A DNA stretch of 64,000 bases from Euglena gracilis (taxonomy: Eukaryota; Euglenida; Euglenophyceae; Euglenales), in assembly GCA_039621445.1 (NCBI GenBank), contig CP154957.1, positions 41,814,011 through 41,878,010 on the forward strand, read 5' to 3'. The notes beneath the pieces are model-generated. The model saw nothing but the letters and a program-made list of their open reading frames with translations, did no database searches and was not told the origin of the DNA. Of the stretch, positions 20,039 to 30,285 are shown one piece after another. The translations under genes and the position numbers were made by a program. The number at the start of each line of letters is the position of its first letter. Position 1 is the stretch's first letter.

Positions 20039-21287
20039 AGCCCCGAGGGGCAAGCGCCCCACGAGACGAGGCGCCCCACGCGCCGCACGTGCACCACACC
20101 GCACGGTGCGGCGCCCGAGGGGACCACAGGGGGTCCACAGGCGCCTGCGGGCCCGAGTGCCCACAGGGCCACGGAGGGCCAACGGGTGCCTCGAGCCCCC
20201 GGGTGTGCATTACTTTTTTCCTTTTTTTTTGAGCCCTTCAAGTGTTCGGTCGATCTCCATTTCATTTTCGTGTTGCGTTGTCATTAGGCGGTGGGGGTGC
20301 CCCGTGGCCAAGTTGGCTCCGGGGGGGGGGGCACCTGCCCATTTTGTTCAATTTTTGATGGTTGGCCACACCCCTCTTCGGCCCACCGTGCCGAGGGAGG
20401 GGCGGGGCGCCTGCCAATTCTTCCCGATTTTGACGGTTGGCTACCCCCCTCATCGGCTCACCGCGCCGAAGGAGGGGGGGGGCGCCTGCCAATTTTTGAC
20501 CGATTTTTTTTGGACGTCCACACCCCTCCTCGGCCCACCATGCCGGGGGAGGGGGGGGGGGGCGCCTGCCGCTTTTCCACCAATATAAAAAAAAATACAC
20601 CCCGTCGGCCAATTTTTGAAGCTAACCACGCCGGGGGGGGGCAAGCGCCAACCCCCCTCCACACCGGAGAGAGCGGGGGGGGGCAGCCCCCCTCTCAAGA
20701 GGACGGGCCCCAGCCAAGGCGGCCCGGTTCACAACGCGGGGGGGGGGGGGCAGCCCCCTCTTCCAAGGAGCGGGCCCCACCCAAGGCGCCTCCCCGGCGC
20801 CCCCTCCAGCACGCACCCCTGCCAAGCCCCCGGGGGCCTTTGGCCCCGGGATACCAGGCAAGGCGGGGAGGCCCTGCTGGGTTGGTCAAATGTTTCCTTC
20901 TCAACATGCAGGAGCTTTCCACCCCGGGCCAAGCGGGGCCTGGGGGGGGGATCACAATTACACATTGGCATCGACTGTTTCGGGGGGGGGGCAGTCCGCC
21001 CCTACCCATGGGCCAAGAAGGCTGACGGGACCGGAGGGAGAGCGGAGGGGCCCCAAGCGGTGCCTCCCCGGGACACGAGCCTGGAGGCGCCCGTCCCCCT
21101 TCTCGCCCCTCCCCTGTACCCCCTCCCCGACAGCACGCGCCACACACGGCACGTGGCGCCACCGCTTGTGCGTTTCAACAAAAGAAAAAAATACAAATTT
21201 TTTCAGAGGCGGGAAAGCAAAAGGGAAGGGGGGGCGGCACCTCGGACCGGCAAAGGAGTCGAATTTAAATTGCACGGCAATTTTTTT
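20039..21287. other. Ty3-1 long 3' non-coding region
   Basis: Apart from the G-rich array, this stretch has GC-rich DNA with G/C runs of 8-12 and no convincing gene. Several open frames of 60-270 codons exist, but these are repeat-driven Gly/Pro/Ala-rich reading frames without domains. A TATA-like CAATATAAAAAAAAATAC is at about 20581. Confidence 0.5.
20290..20665 (+). repeat. G-rich tandem repeats in the Ty3-1 3' region
   Basis: Four to five units of about 75-90 bp, each with the pattern GCCGnnGGAGGGGGGGGGCGCCTGCCAA, then a T-rich segment and CACACCCCTC(C/T)TCGGCCCACC. Runs of 8-12 G could fold into quadruplexes. A related array lies in the same relative position of Ty3-2 (29530-29705, opposite strand). 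Confidence 0.8.
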
Positions 21288-21298
21288 GAGGAGGGGAG
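21288..21298 (+). other. Ty3-1 polypurine tract
   Basis: GAGGAGGGGAG directly before the 3' LTR, preceded by a T run, the usual plus-strand primer site of an LTR retrotransposon. Confidence 0.8.
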
Positions 21299-21967
21299 TG
21301 TGCGCGGTCCGAGGGTGCCCGCCCCAAGGAGGGGTCCCAAGGGGGCCCAAAGGGGCCACGAAGGGCCGCGAGGGGGCTCCAAGGTCCCCAAGGGCCTTTT
21401 GAGGCCCCACTGGCCCCCAAGGGGGCCCCACAGTCCATTTTGACCAAGCCAAGGGAAGGTAAAGGAGGGGGCAGTTGGAGGGGGCCAACAGGCAACCCCC
21501 AAGGGGATGCGCAAGCCCTGCTGGGCTTTGCGCAAGCATGCGCACCCCCTTGGTGGGCGCTTGGGATGGCGCAATTCATTAAGAATTGCGCAGAGTATAC
21601 CAAGTAGCCCCCCCCAGCTGTAGCCCCCCTCCAATTGCACATTTTCTGCGCAGGGCTCTGTTTACACTCTGTTCACATATTGTTTGGCATTCAATTGTGT
21701 TTTGCATTTGGCAATCAACAAACAATCAAACAAGTTCAAGCAAACAAGTCCAAGGCATTGACCAGATTATTCAATCAAGTTCAATTGAGTGGACCTCCAA
21801 AGTATGTCATTTTCAACGTCACCATCTTCACCAACACCCACCCCTACCCCACTTTTTCACCAAGGGGAAAACCCTGTGGGCCCGACGGGCTCAAACTTAA
21901 ACGATTCTACGCGGGTTGCGCCGCCAGGGGTCCCTTCACAGGGACCTCAGGAGGGGCAACCCCTACA
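21299..21967 (+). repeat. Ty3-1 3' LTR
   Basis: 669 bp, the same as 8161-8830 except one fewer C in the run near 21608-21615 and one C-to-T difference at about 21906. It is followed by the CGTC target duplication and the resumed LINE-1 coding sequence. Confidence 0.97.
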
Positions 21968-23235
21968 CGTCTACCATAACTTCCCTGACCGACGCCCAGG
22001 TTGCGCATCATCTGCATCGGAGCTGCTTGGACGGCTGCAAGGTGAACCACCTCCTATGTGCGTCAAACTCCTATGGCAGCCAGGACCAGGTAAGAAGCTG
22101 CTCGGAGGTGATCATGAACGCCTTCGAGGACGTACTGGGCACGGCGCTGAATTCGCAACAGCGGCCCCAGGCCTTGCTGCCTCTGTCCAGTGTCGGCTGC
22201 GGCCTCCGCATACGGTCTTACACGCAGCCTGCGGCAAGGATTTCCTGCCTCGCAGACTTCTACTCAGAGGGGGCCCGGCGTGTGGGTGTGCCCGAATACG
22301 CAATCGGCCCGCAACTTTCCATTGTCACGCCTGTTTTGGACCACCTCAGGGGCAGGCTCGGAGCCAACCAGGCCACCGTAACCACCTTCCTTAACAATCC
22401 ACAACGAATCGCCTCCGAGGACCAAGAACCTCAGAAACAGAAGTGGTGGAACCATCAGCTGGGCAAGCAGGCAATGGACGACCTGGTGGACCAGGACCGG
22501 CCCCGGGACCAGAACCGCCTGCTTGAACAGGCCACGGGGTTTCCTCACGGTTGGATGGCTGCAACCCCCTCAAACAACTCCCGCACCACCTTCCCCATCG
22601 AAGAATACACCTTGGGACTGAAATGCTGGTTAGGGCTCCCGGTGTTGAATGACGTTAGCCAGCCGTGCGCAGGATGCGGCCAACCTGTGGACAAGGAGGG
22701 CGACCACTTCCTATGCTTCCGCAAGAACAACTTCGCAACCCGCCACAACGCTGTTTCAGCACGCTCTATTTCAAACCTAGTCCAACAGTCAGCGGGTGCA
22801 GAAGGTAGTTTCACTGCCGACGGCCTGAGACAGTCATCTCCGCCCGGCGGACCTCCTTCTGGACTGCTAGTCTGAGGGGAAAGCGACATCGCTGGACGTT
22901 ATTGTCTGCCACGGATGGCACGCTACAGAACACACCGCAACCCGCGAACGCTGGAGATCCTTCATAAAGATACCGGAGGACCCCAAAAAAGCAGAAATAC
23001 AACATCCCATGTCAGCAAGCATGGTGGAGCTTCACGCCTTTCGTCCTCGGGACATGGGGCGGCATGGGACCGGAAACGGCCAAGATACTGAGCAGAGTGG
23101 CCAAACGTGCCTCGTCCTGCCAACAGAGCGCCGGGAGCAAAAACAAGGAGGCGTAAATCTACCAAAACGTGGCCATCGCCCTGCTACGAGACGTATTCCA
23201 CCTCCTACAACCCAAGCACCTACTCCGATAAAACG
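21968..23235 (+). pseudogene. LINE-1 3' portion: RT thumb, zinc knuckle, restriction-like endonuclease-type region
   Basis: Continuation of the LINE-1 polyprotein after Ty3-1. The frame to 22875 carries TDAQVAHHLHRSCLDGCK (homologous to LINE-2 at 27000-27060), then a zinc motif PCAGCGQ...DKEGDHFLC...RHN (about 22660-22750). Sense then moves frame to RPADLLLD...GKATSLDVIV (22841-22925), a PD-(D/E)xK-like pattern as in restriction-like endonucleases of some LINEs, with one in-frame TAG. Next come FVLGTWGGMGPETAK (about 23033-23078) and a final helix (VAIALLRDVFHLL, about 23170-23210). The endonuclease would nick the target DNA. Assignment of the endonuclease is by pattern only. Confidence 0.7.
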
Positions 23236-23499
23236 GAAAAAAAGAAAGAGAAGAAACAAGAAGAGAACAAGAAAACAAAGAGAAGAAGAAGAAGAAGGGC
23301 AACACACACAGAGACAACCACCAACCACCGCCCCACCCACGCCCCGCGAAAAACCTCACCCTCCCTCCCCCTGCGCATTATATTGAAGATGGGTCTTGCC
23401 TGCTTTCCTCCCGCTGGGCGCCGCGACAGTCGACACCTCTGCCTATCCATGGGGTTCCCCCATCTCTACATAGCCCCTGTCCCCCCGGAACACTCAAAT
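23236..23499. other. A/purine-rich spacer between LINE-1 and LINE-2
   Basis: Starts with a purine-rich run (GGAAAAAAAGAAAGAG, then GAAGAAGAAGAAG) that may be the decayed LINE-1 3' tail. C-rich DNA follows to 23380, then the presumed LINE-2 5' region. No gene seen. Confidence 0.4.
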
Positions 23500-24184
23500 A
23501 CAGTAGGCTGTGCCACTGGTCGGTGGATTCGGTTCGCCCCACCACCGTCACCACCGAACACCATGCCCGTTGGCTGTTAGACTTCCTGATTGGATGTTGC
23601 TTGCTACACTCTGCAGCTCACTTTCCTACAAGCAGCATTTATGGCAAAGCATGGGAAAAAGTTTGGAAATCAAAGTATCCATGTGGAACCACAAGCCCAT
23701 TCTTCCCACCCATTTTGTCACCCCCCCCCTGGGACAATCCACGGAGGGGGCATGCAAGCCCAAAACAGAGGGACCACAGCCCCCCCCCCCCAAGGATATA
23801 CATACAGGACCCCCCAAGAAACCCCACCACAGCCCTTGTCAAAAAATGGTTTCCGGAGCCCACTCAGAAAACCTCCACACCACCCCCAAACCAGCCAAAA
23901 ATTCCGACGCCGCAACCCAAATGTCCCCGCCCCCCCCAACCAGGACCCCGAGAGACAAGACAAAGAAAAAGAGAGAAAGAGAAATAAAAAGATCCGCCCC
24001 AGCCGAGCACCCAAGTTACCCAAAGCATGGGTTTACCACGAAAGACGGTGGATTTACCCCGTCAATATCAGTATTCCCATTGGTTTCGGCGGTCAGTCCC
24101 TCTCACCGTCATACTGGCACCAATCAAGCTGTGATTCAGCTCAAAGAGTATTTCCCTGATGGTTGCCAAACAACCAGACAATTT

Positions 24185-24235
24185 CTTCCACCCTCCATCC
24201 CACACTGTGGCGATGTGGAAGCCAACCCTGGACCC
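24185..24235 (+). other. 2A-like peptide, LINE-2 site 1
   Basis: Frame 2 reads FLPPSIPHCGDVEANPGP. The DVExNPGP core is intact, though the upstream stretch is unusual in its Pro content. The predicted skip is before the last Pro codon (24233-24235). Confidence 0.8.
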
Positions 24236-24898
24236 AGGAAGCCAGACCGTACGAAGTCATTCCACCACATATTACATATGCTGCAAAGGGAAAAAATCCC
24301 TCTGCGGACTGCTCACACCCGGAAGTCCAGCGCTGTTTCATTGCAAATGTGGGTGGTCCGCACAACTCTGAACACTGCGGCCACTCCTGTTGCGTCTGGC
24401 AGTCTGCCCCGTTTTCGCCCGAACAGACCCGCTGAATCCTTTGCCCGCAGCGGATATCCATTTCATTACCTCATGATTGGCATAGGACAGTTTCTTGACC
24501 CTGAACATAATCGCCACAACGGACCCCCTTTCGCACCAACAACGGTCCGCCTTTTAGGACTCTTTGCGGAGCATCTGGATGGGGGCACGAACGGACATCC
24601 CACAACGGCTTCCCACAACCCGCAGACCAACGTGACTTGTGACCTACGTGGTCAACCTCCTGAACTATTTGCACTAGGTTGCCCAAACCTTTCTCCAAAG
24701 ATATATTCCGAATGCGAACACCACCCTCTTCTACAGCCCTTACCACCCCTGATGGCCTGTCAACCGCCCACAACACAAAACCCCCGGATCCATCTGTCGG
24801 CTTGGCGACAATCACTACAAAGCACAGACTTCGTTCACATCCTCCAGAATGCTACTGAGCTCTTGGCTGACATAAGAGCAACTCACCCTCCCGTGACA

Positions 24899-24931
24899 AT
24901 GGGAGGGGATTTGCCCGAAAATCCTGGACCG
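24899..24931 (+). other. Variant 2A-like motif, LINE-2 site 2
   Basis: Same frame reads MGGDLPENPGP. The NPGP end is kept, but the consensus V-E-x is replaced by L-P-E, which probably weakens or abolishes skipping. Confidence 0.5.
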
Positions 24932-25164
24932 GATCCTCTCGGGAAGCCAGGCATGGTCTTAGCCCTCCTACACAACATCATATATCCGGAAGCACAGACG
25001 TTTCAACCAAATGGAGCCCGAGATGGGACCTGGACCGGAGGCAGATCAGGCCACTGGCTACAACAAAGTCTTATTCAAAATTCCGACCGAAGCCAGATGT
25101 GAAAAAATACAGAGAATGGGTTGAGCAATCAGGCCCGCTGCATTGTCAGAGGGACAGTCGCCAA

Positions 25165-25215
25165 GGGAGGGGAAGAATTCTCACATGTGGTGACGTTGAA
25201 CAGAATCCGGGACCC
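25165..25215 (+). other. 2A-like peptide, LINE-2 site 3
   Basis: Frame 1 reads RGRILTCGDVEQNPGP, a full match to the consensus and very like the LINE-1 copy at 6376. It lies directly upstream of the reverse transcriptase, in the same place as in LINE-1. Confidence 0.9.
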
Positions 25216-27612
25216 GGAAAATCGTCCCGCATCCGGCAAAGGGAGGAAGACAGTGGAGAGCCGCAACTGAGCACAGATGCACAATCGACCGCTGCTTTCA
25301 CGGACCTAGCCCACCCTGAAGCGCCACCTTTGGAGAGTACAGATGCTGCAGCCTCCAGAAACATGGCGGGAAACATTACAAACTTAAGACACACCCCGGA
25401 CCAACTCTTCTGCTGTGATATGACAGTGCCCTTCCCCGTCCTGGAGGTGTTGCATACACCGGTAGCCACCATTCGGCACCTCCCGGTGACAACCCAACGA
25501 ACCTTTTCGGACGCTTTCTCCTGGGCACTACTGAGATACTCATCACACCCGACAGAGGAGACACTCTTTGGCATCTTGGCATTACCGAAGCTCACTCTGA
25601 GAGCTGTGAAGCTCAGAGGGAAGTTATCAAGGGACCTCCCTGAAGTGACAATTCTACAACGCCTCCACCTGTTCAGAAGGGGCAGTTGGGCAGAACTTGT
25701 CAGGAGCCTACTCGACGAGTCCAACACTGCACAGCACTCCGGAACAGAGACCAGGTCCGACAAGAAATCCAGGGGAAATATGTATCATGCAGGCAACCGC
25801 TACCTCTTAAGCAAGATCCGGCATCTTGTCGGAGAAGGAGCACCACGGAAAGCCATCCAAATTCTCCAGAGCAAAGGAACACAACATGTAAGGGACCCCC
25901 GCGTCCTCAAAATCTTACAAGACCTGCACCAAAGAGCAGACCCCCCACTACTCACACGCCCTGCCCCAGAAAGCCTGAACAAATCTGATGACCCAGCTGC
26001 ATGGTCGAGTATGGTCAAAGAAAGCGTCCTCATTTTCAACCGCACCAGCGCCCCAGGTCCATCTGGCCTCCGCATCAGCCACCGTCAAGACAGCCTTCAC
26101 CTCCCCTGCAATGGGGCACAGTTACAACAAGCACTCACACATTTCTGCATCACGTGGGACAAAGGCGATATCCCGCATCCCCACTCGCCCACCTCGTGTT
26201 CAGCAACATTAACCGCACTCGCCAAAGAACGTGGTCGAACAAGGCCGATCGCAGTTGGTGAAGCGCTGCGCAGAATTGCTGGGAAGACTATCCTGAAGCA
26301 CCCACAACTCCGCAATGAACTGGATTCCTTTCTGCCAACCCAACTGGGGCTGGGCGTCCCCAATGCCACTGAATTCATCGCACAAGGTACACAAAGCACT
26401 GGTGTAGGCACTGCAAACATGCGCCAACTGGGCACTACTACAAGTAGACCTACGAAATGCCTTCAACAATGCACAAAAAAACACAAATGTGTGAAAATGG
26501 CAGCAACCAGAACACCCTCTTGTTGGAACTACTTTGTACGGCATACGCACAACCAGCTTCCTTGTTCTGCGGACAAAAACCACTCACTTCACAACAAAGA
26601 ACACACCAAGGATGCCCTATGGGCGCCATTGGTTTCTCACTCGTTTTGCATGAAATCGTGGAAAAAATACGAACCGACACAGGCCTGTTGTGGAGCGCAT
26701 ATGGTATTTGGATGATGGGGTACTCATCGGTCGACAAAAAAGTATTAATGCTGCAGTAAAACTCTTGAAGGACCTGGGCCCAACGGGGTGCCTACACCTA
26801 AGACCGCAAACGTGCATCACCTGGGGTCCCTGTGGTGCATAAATTGCTGCAAAGCACAACATGACCCACAAACAATGGCAACCGGGGGAGGGAATCAAAG
26901 TATTGGGTATTCTGATTGACTTCCCAAACACATCCACATTCCGTGAGCGCTCTTGGACTGCTGCGCAGGAAGACTTGGAAAGCCTGATTGAAAAAAATCA
27001 CCGGCTTGGGGGACAGTCAAATCGCACATCACCTGTTACGCAATTGTGCTGACGGGTGCAGAATCACACACCTCCTCAGGTGCACAGACACCCAACACCT
27101 GTCCAAAAGTATCAAACAATGCTCAGAAACAATTATCAAAGGCTTCAAACACATCATGGGAACAGCCCTGACAAGCAACCAAATGCAATAAGTCTGCACA
27201 CCATTGCACCTCGGAGGTTGTGGAGTCAAAGACCTGCCCCATTCGAGGCCCGGATCGACTCGCGGCTCTGGCCAAACTGCACGCCAAAGGAAGCAGAATA
27301 CAACTGCCACTTTATGCCGCGAAAGTTAACCATGAAATGGTCGAAAACGCTGTTCACGTTCTTGCGGCTCTCACTGGCCTGAACCTTGAACCACTCCAAA
27401 GACGGCTGGACAAACCAGACAACACTAAATTGGCTGATGACAATCAACAACCACAACACTGGTGGACAACTCACCTTCAAGGCACAGCACTGTAAAAACT
27501 ACACTCGGCCAGCCCACCATGGGACCAAGGGCGTCTGTTAGAAACACAGAATAGCCTGGGTTCAGCAGGGATGCGGGCAACACCCCTGCCTACACTTCAC
27601 ACCAGCATTTAA
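25216..27612 (+). pseudogene. LINE-2 reverse transcriptase
   Basis: Frame 25099-26715 continues from the third 2A through a pre-RT region into RT (SAPGPSGLRIS, then RPIAVGEALRRIAGK and LLGLGVPNAT-like words). Near 26440 sense shifts: DLRNAFNN (first catalytic Asp) and the QQRTHQGCPMG word are read in frame 26457-26759, and the active site WYLDDGVLIG only in a third frame (about 26696-26725). Later pieces (27000-27190 SHLLRNCADGCR-like, 27220-27495) match LINE-1 residues after 21968. At least four shifts are present, so it is inactive. Confidence 0.8.
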
Positions 27613-28599
27613 TAGACGGAATTTTTCACCGGGTATGCCACCCCCGGGCTGCCGGTCGCCACCGCGAAGGCCGAGTCCCTTCGGGCCGAGGGCCCCGGGG
27701 GGTCCTCGCCGGTGGAGAGGACCACCGACAGGGGGGGTGGAGCCTGCGCTTTCTCGGGGGGTTGGTAGGTTCAAGTCAACCCCCTTTTTTTTTCACCCAG
27801 GTGGTTTCCCCAGCCCCAGCCGGTGCGTAGGATCGTTTTATGGACGGTTTCCAAAAATTTTGTGAAAGCTGACAAATCTGCCATTTTGCGTGAAAATCTC
27901 ACTTCCCTCTGTCACTATCATTCTCACACTCTCACACTCTCACACTCTCTTGCACACCTTGAAGGCAAAACCAACCCGCAAACCAACCCACTGAATCCTG
28001 AAACAGACACTGAAACTGAAAGTAACTTGAGTGTGAACAAATGAAAGTGAACTTTGAGAACTGGAATGTGCGAATGCGAAAATGGGGCAAACCTGGCCAG
28101 GAGGTGAGGATTAGGAGGTATAGGGGAAGGCAGTGAGGGTGGCCGTGTTGTCGGCTCTTGAGTCCTTCTTGACTTCAACAACCAAATTGACTTCAATAAC
28201 CAGTATGCATTGCAATTTCAAAGTCCACCACAAAGTCCACACTTCAAAGTCCACCAATGTAAATGCAAAATTCAACACAACGGTATTCCTTCTTTGCCAA
28301 AAAAAAAGGGGAAAACTCCTCAAGTTCTGTGAAAAAAACAAAATTTGAAAGATCAAAGTCATCTGACCTGCTTCCAATTCCTGTCGCGGGTTTTTTTTAA
28401 CTGATTGACTATTACACGCGACTTTAAAATTTGCGCTTTCTGGCAATTTTTGGCTGCCGGCGAAACCCGGCAGCCGACACCCCCTCCCTTGCGACCTTAG
28501 TCGGACACCAAAAACTCGCCCCCCTCCCCGTTCCTCAACAACGGGGGAGATATCCTCCATTCGGCACTCTTTCATCCAAGGCCTATGTCCCACACCCAT
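27613..28599. other. Non-coding, LTR-like stretch
   Basis: No gene is supported. A GC-rich block (27640-27770) is followed by T-rich DNA, a CTCACACT microrepeat (about 27923-27950) and a block with repeated AAAGTCCAC words (28220-28260). The composition resembles a retrotransposon LTR or leader next to the methyltransferase fragment that follows, but I could not find a matching second copy. Confidence 0.35.
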
Positions 28600-28627
28600 T
28601 CTCCCTTGAAATCAACAAATGGGAAAC

Positions 28628-28870
28628 AAACTTCGGGGACTCCCGCAACGATGATCTGAAAATCTCCGGGGGGGGGTACCTCCAATATCTCCACTCCAAA
28701 ATATTTGCATAGTGAGTTGGATTAAATCTGAGGTTTATGTCCGCTGACACAACGTTAAACCCCTGCTCTCTCAGGCAATCCCCAACCGAGCCTCTACCGC
28801 AAAAAAGGAGATTTTCTGGGAGATATCCCAGAAAAACACCTTGGTCCGCTGAAATGCGGCTGGTGGTCCC
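28628..28870 (-). pseudogene. N-terminal half of a C5-methyltransferase-like domain (Ty3-2 type)
   Basis: On the minus strand, motif I reads LFCGRGSVGDCLREQGFN followed by VVSADINLRFNPTHYANILEW, aligning with Ty3-1 residues 279-316. After a shift it reads PGDFQIIVAGVP and then loses homology immediately before the catalytic Cys. The complementary half begins at about 35430 with PCTEYS. This half lies downstream (in minus-strand sense) of the Ty3-2 body, so the gene is not merely interrupted but permuted. It abuts a plus-strand coiled-coil fragment at about 28870. Confidence 0.75.
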
Positions 28871-29448
28871 GGACACTGACGGTGTCATTGTTCCCATGGA
28901 CAATGACCTCGAGGAAGACCGCGATTCGTTCTCCAGTAATACCGTTGAGCGCGTAGTCTCAAATTTACCAGAGAACCACCCACCAAAACAGCAATTTCGA
29001 CACATCGAAGCATGTGTCCAAAATTGCTCTAAAACACTAAACCAAGTCCTACAATTTGATGAAGACAGTCACAAGGCCGTTTTCGGCAATCTGGACATCC
29101 TTTGGCAATACATCCAATAATTTGGACAATTTTGCCAAAAGGATTTTAACTGCACTGCAATGGACCTTCAGAACCTCCACCAAGGTTTTGACGCATTTTA
29201 CCGCAATACCTTGGTACAAAACCTCCAACAAGTACACGAGACCCTCCACACCGCGGAATCGCGGAATAACGCAACTTTTTCACATTTACAACAACATCTA
29301 CAACAACTGTTCACACAACTGGAAAAAATTTTATTATACAATGCAAGAAATGCAGTCCCGGTTACAACAACGGGATAAAGCACCTACGGGTGCTATGGCT
29401 TTCAAGTGCCTTCAAGCCTTTGGAGAGACTTGGTTCACCAACCAATGA
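28862..29448 (+). pseudogene. Gag-like coiled-coil fragment
   Basis: Plus-strand reading from MRLVVPDTDG, through Gln/Leu/His-rich heptads (NLQQVHETLH, LQQHLQQLFTQLEK), with a TAA at about 29118 and a frame change. It resembles in style the coiled-coil N-terminus of Ty3-3 (35506-36198) and may be its displaced 5' part. Orientation is opposite to the methyltransferase half and to Ty3-2 on either side. Confidence 0.45.
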
Positions 29449-29459
29449 AAATTAGGCTG

Positions 29460-29740
29460 TCCCCCCCCCCGCTTCTCGCTGGTGAAATGAGGGTCTTCAC
29501 CAAAGTCTGCACCCTCTCCAACGGGCCGGGGGATTGTTGGTAAAAATTCGGTTGGCGCCCCCCTCCTTGTGTGGAGGTAATTTTGGTTCAATTTCGGCCT
29601 TTGTCATAAAAATCAAACGCCCCCCCCCCTCCCCGTGCCGGGGGATTTGTGTCAAAAAATCAAGCGCCCCCCCCCCCTCCTCGGGCCGGGGGGATTTTTG
29701 TCAAAACCTCTGTCCCCTTTACAAACCGAGTGGGGGCTCA
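29460..29740 (-). repeat. G/C-rich tandem repeats of the Ty3-2 3' region
   Basis: Three units on the minus strand with GGAGGGGGGGGGCGC(C/T)TGATTTTT-type cores, about 50-65 bp each. They resemble the array downstream of the Ty3-1 chromodomain (20290-20665) and lie in the same relative place, after the Ty3-2 chromodomain. Confidence 0.65.
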
Positions 29741-30285
29741 TGATTTGACCGTGTACTCCCAACCACAGTGTTTTCCACAATCTCAAAGAATCAATTAAAA
29801 AGAATACTTTTCCACAATCCCTAACAACACCGCCATGTGTGTATGCGAGGGAGACGTGACGGCAAAGGGGGGTAAGGTGGTTGGAGGGAAGGGAAAAGGG
29901 TCAGCGGACGGCAATATAACAAATGGGCACCGAAGAAACTGGGGTTCCCCTTCGCACCCCCGGCGCCATTGTGGGGACTTTTGTACCCTTCTCTACTCTC
30001 CTTGGCAGTTTCTTGCGTCTGTACAATCTCTCACCCGTGCGCGTGTGCGCACAAACACACACGGACGCGCAAAGCCGGCTTTTGAATTTTGGTGTTGGGT
30101 TAAAAAAAGCACTTTGGCTTCCCATTTGGCTCACCGTAGAACCTTGGACAGGGCCTTATGGCTCACCTTAGGGCCTATGGCCCACCGTCAGTTTTTAGTT
30201 CGGACATGATGTCCATTGGCACTTTTTTCTCACGGCAATATCTTACAAACTCCCCACTGAATCTTTGAATGAAATTTCCTGCCAC
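29741..30285. other. Non-coding stretch after Ty3-2 (probable 3' UTR/LTR)
   Basis: No gene supported. Plus-strand frames at 29835-30209 look like chance. Short repeated words GGCTCACC/GGCCCACC occur at 30130-30190. LTR limits cannot be set because no second copy was found. Confidence 0.35.

Larger units (their letters stand above)
8161..21967 (+). mobile_element. Ty3-1: young Ty3/gypsy chromovirus with Dam-like and C5-methyltransferase-like domains
   Basis: Full-length element of 13807 bp. LTRs 8161-8830 and 21299-21967 begin TG and end CA, differ by one substitution and one C-run indel, and are flanked by CGTC at 8157-8160 and 21968-21971. Order: LTR, primer site, three gag-region frames, CCHC, Dam-like, C5-methyltransferase-like, protease, RT, RNase H, integrase (DD35E), chromodomain, an extra ORF, G-rich tandem repeats, polypurine tract, LTR. 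Near-identical LTRs mean very recent insertion. It sits inside the RT of LINE-1. Confidence 0.97.
23510..25102 (+). pseudogene. LINE-2 N-terminal polyprotein region
   Basis: A 530-codon open frame rich in Pro, Thr, His and Lys. It includes a basic segment (KTKKKREREIKRSAP) at about residue 150, two 2A-like sites and, between them, about 230 residues without a recognisable fold. The alternative frame 23590-24159 is more protein-like at its end (WVYHERRWIYPVNISIP), and 24159-24371 has a Cys-rich segment (YICCKGKKSLCG), so sense probably jumps frames. No Dam-like signature was found, unlike LINE-1. Broken. Confidence 0.45.
23500..27612 (+). mobile_element. LINE-2: second non-LTR retrotransposon with three 2A-like sites
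   Basis: Related to LINE-1 in RT and C-terminal sequence but clearly diverged. It holds a long Pro-rich N-terminal frame, 2A-like sites at 24185, 24899 and 25165, a reverse transcriptase over several frames, and a C-terminal region that stops matching LINE-1 at about 27612 (WDQGRLLETQ matches RDQNRLLEQ). The zinc knuckle and endonuclease region of LINE-1 are missing, so the copy is 3'-truncated as well as frameshifted. Confidence 0.8.

Noticed and set aside
21789-22394. ORF starting in the Ty3-1 3' LTR
   Set aside because: The 3' LTR copy of the gag start running into LINE-1 DNA; no reason to think it is a product.
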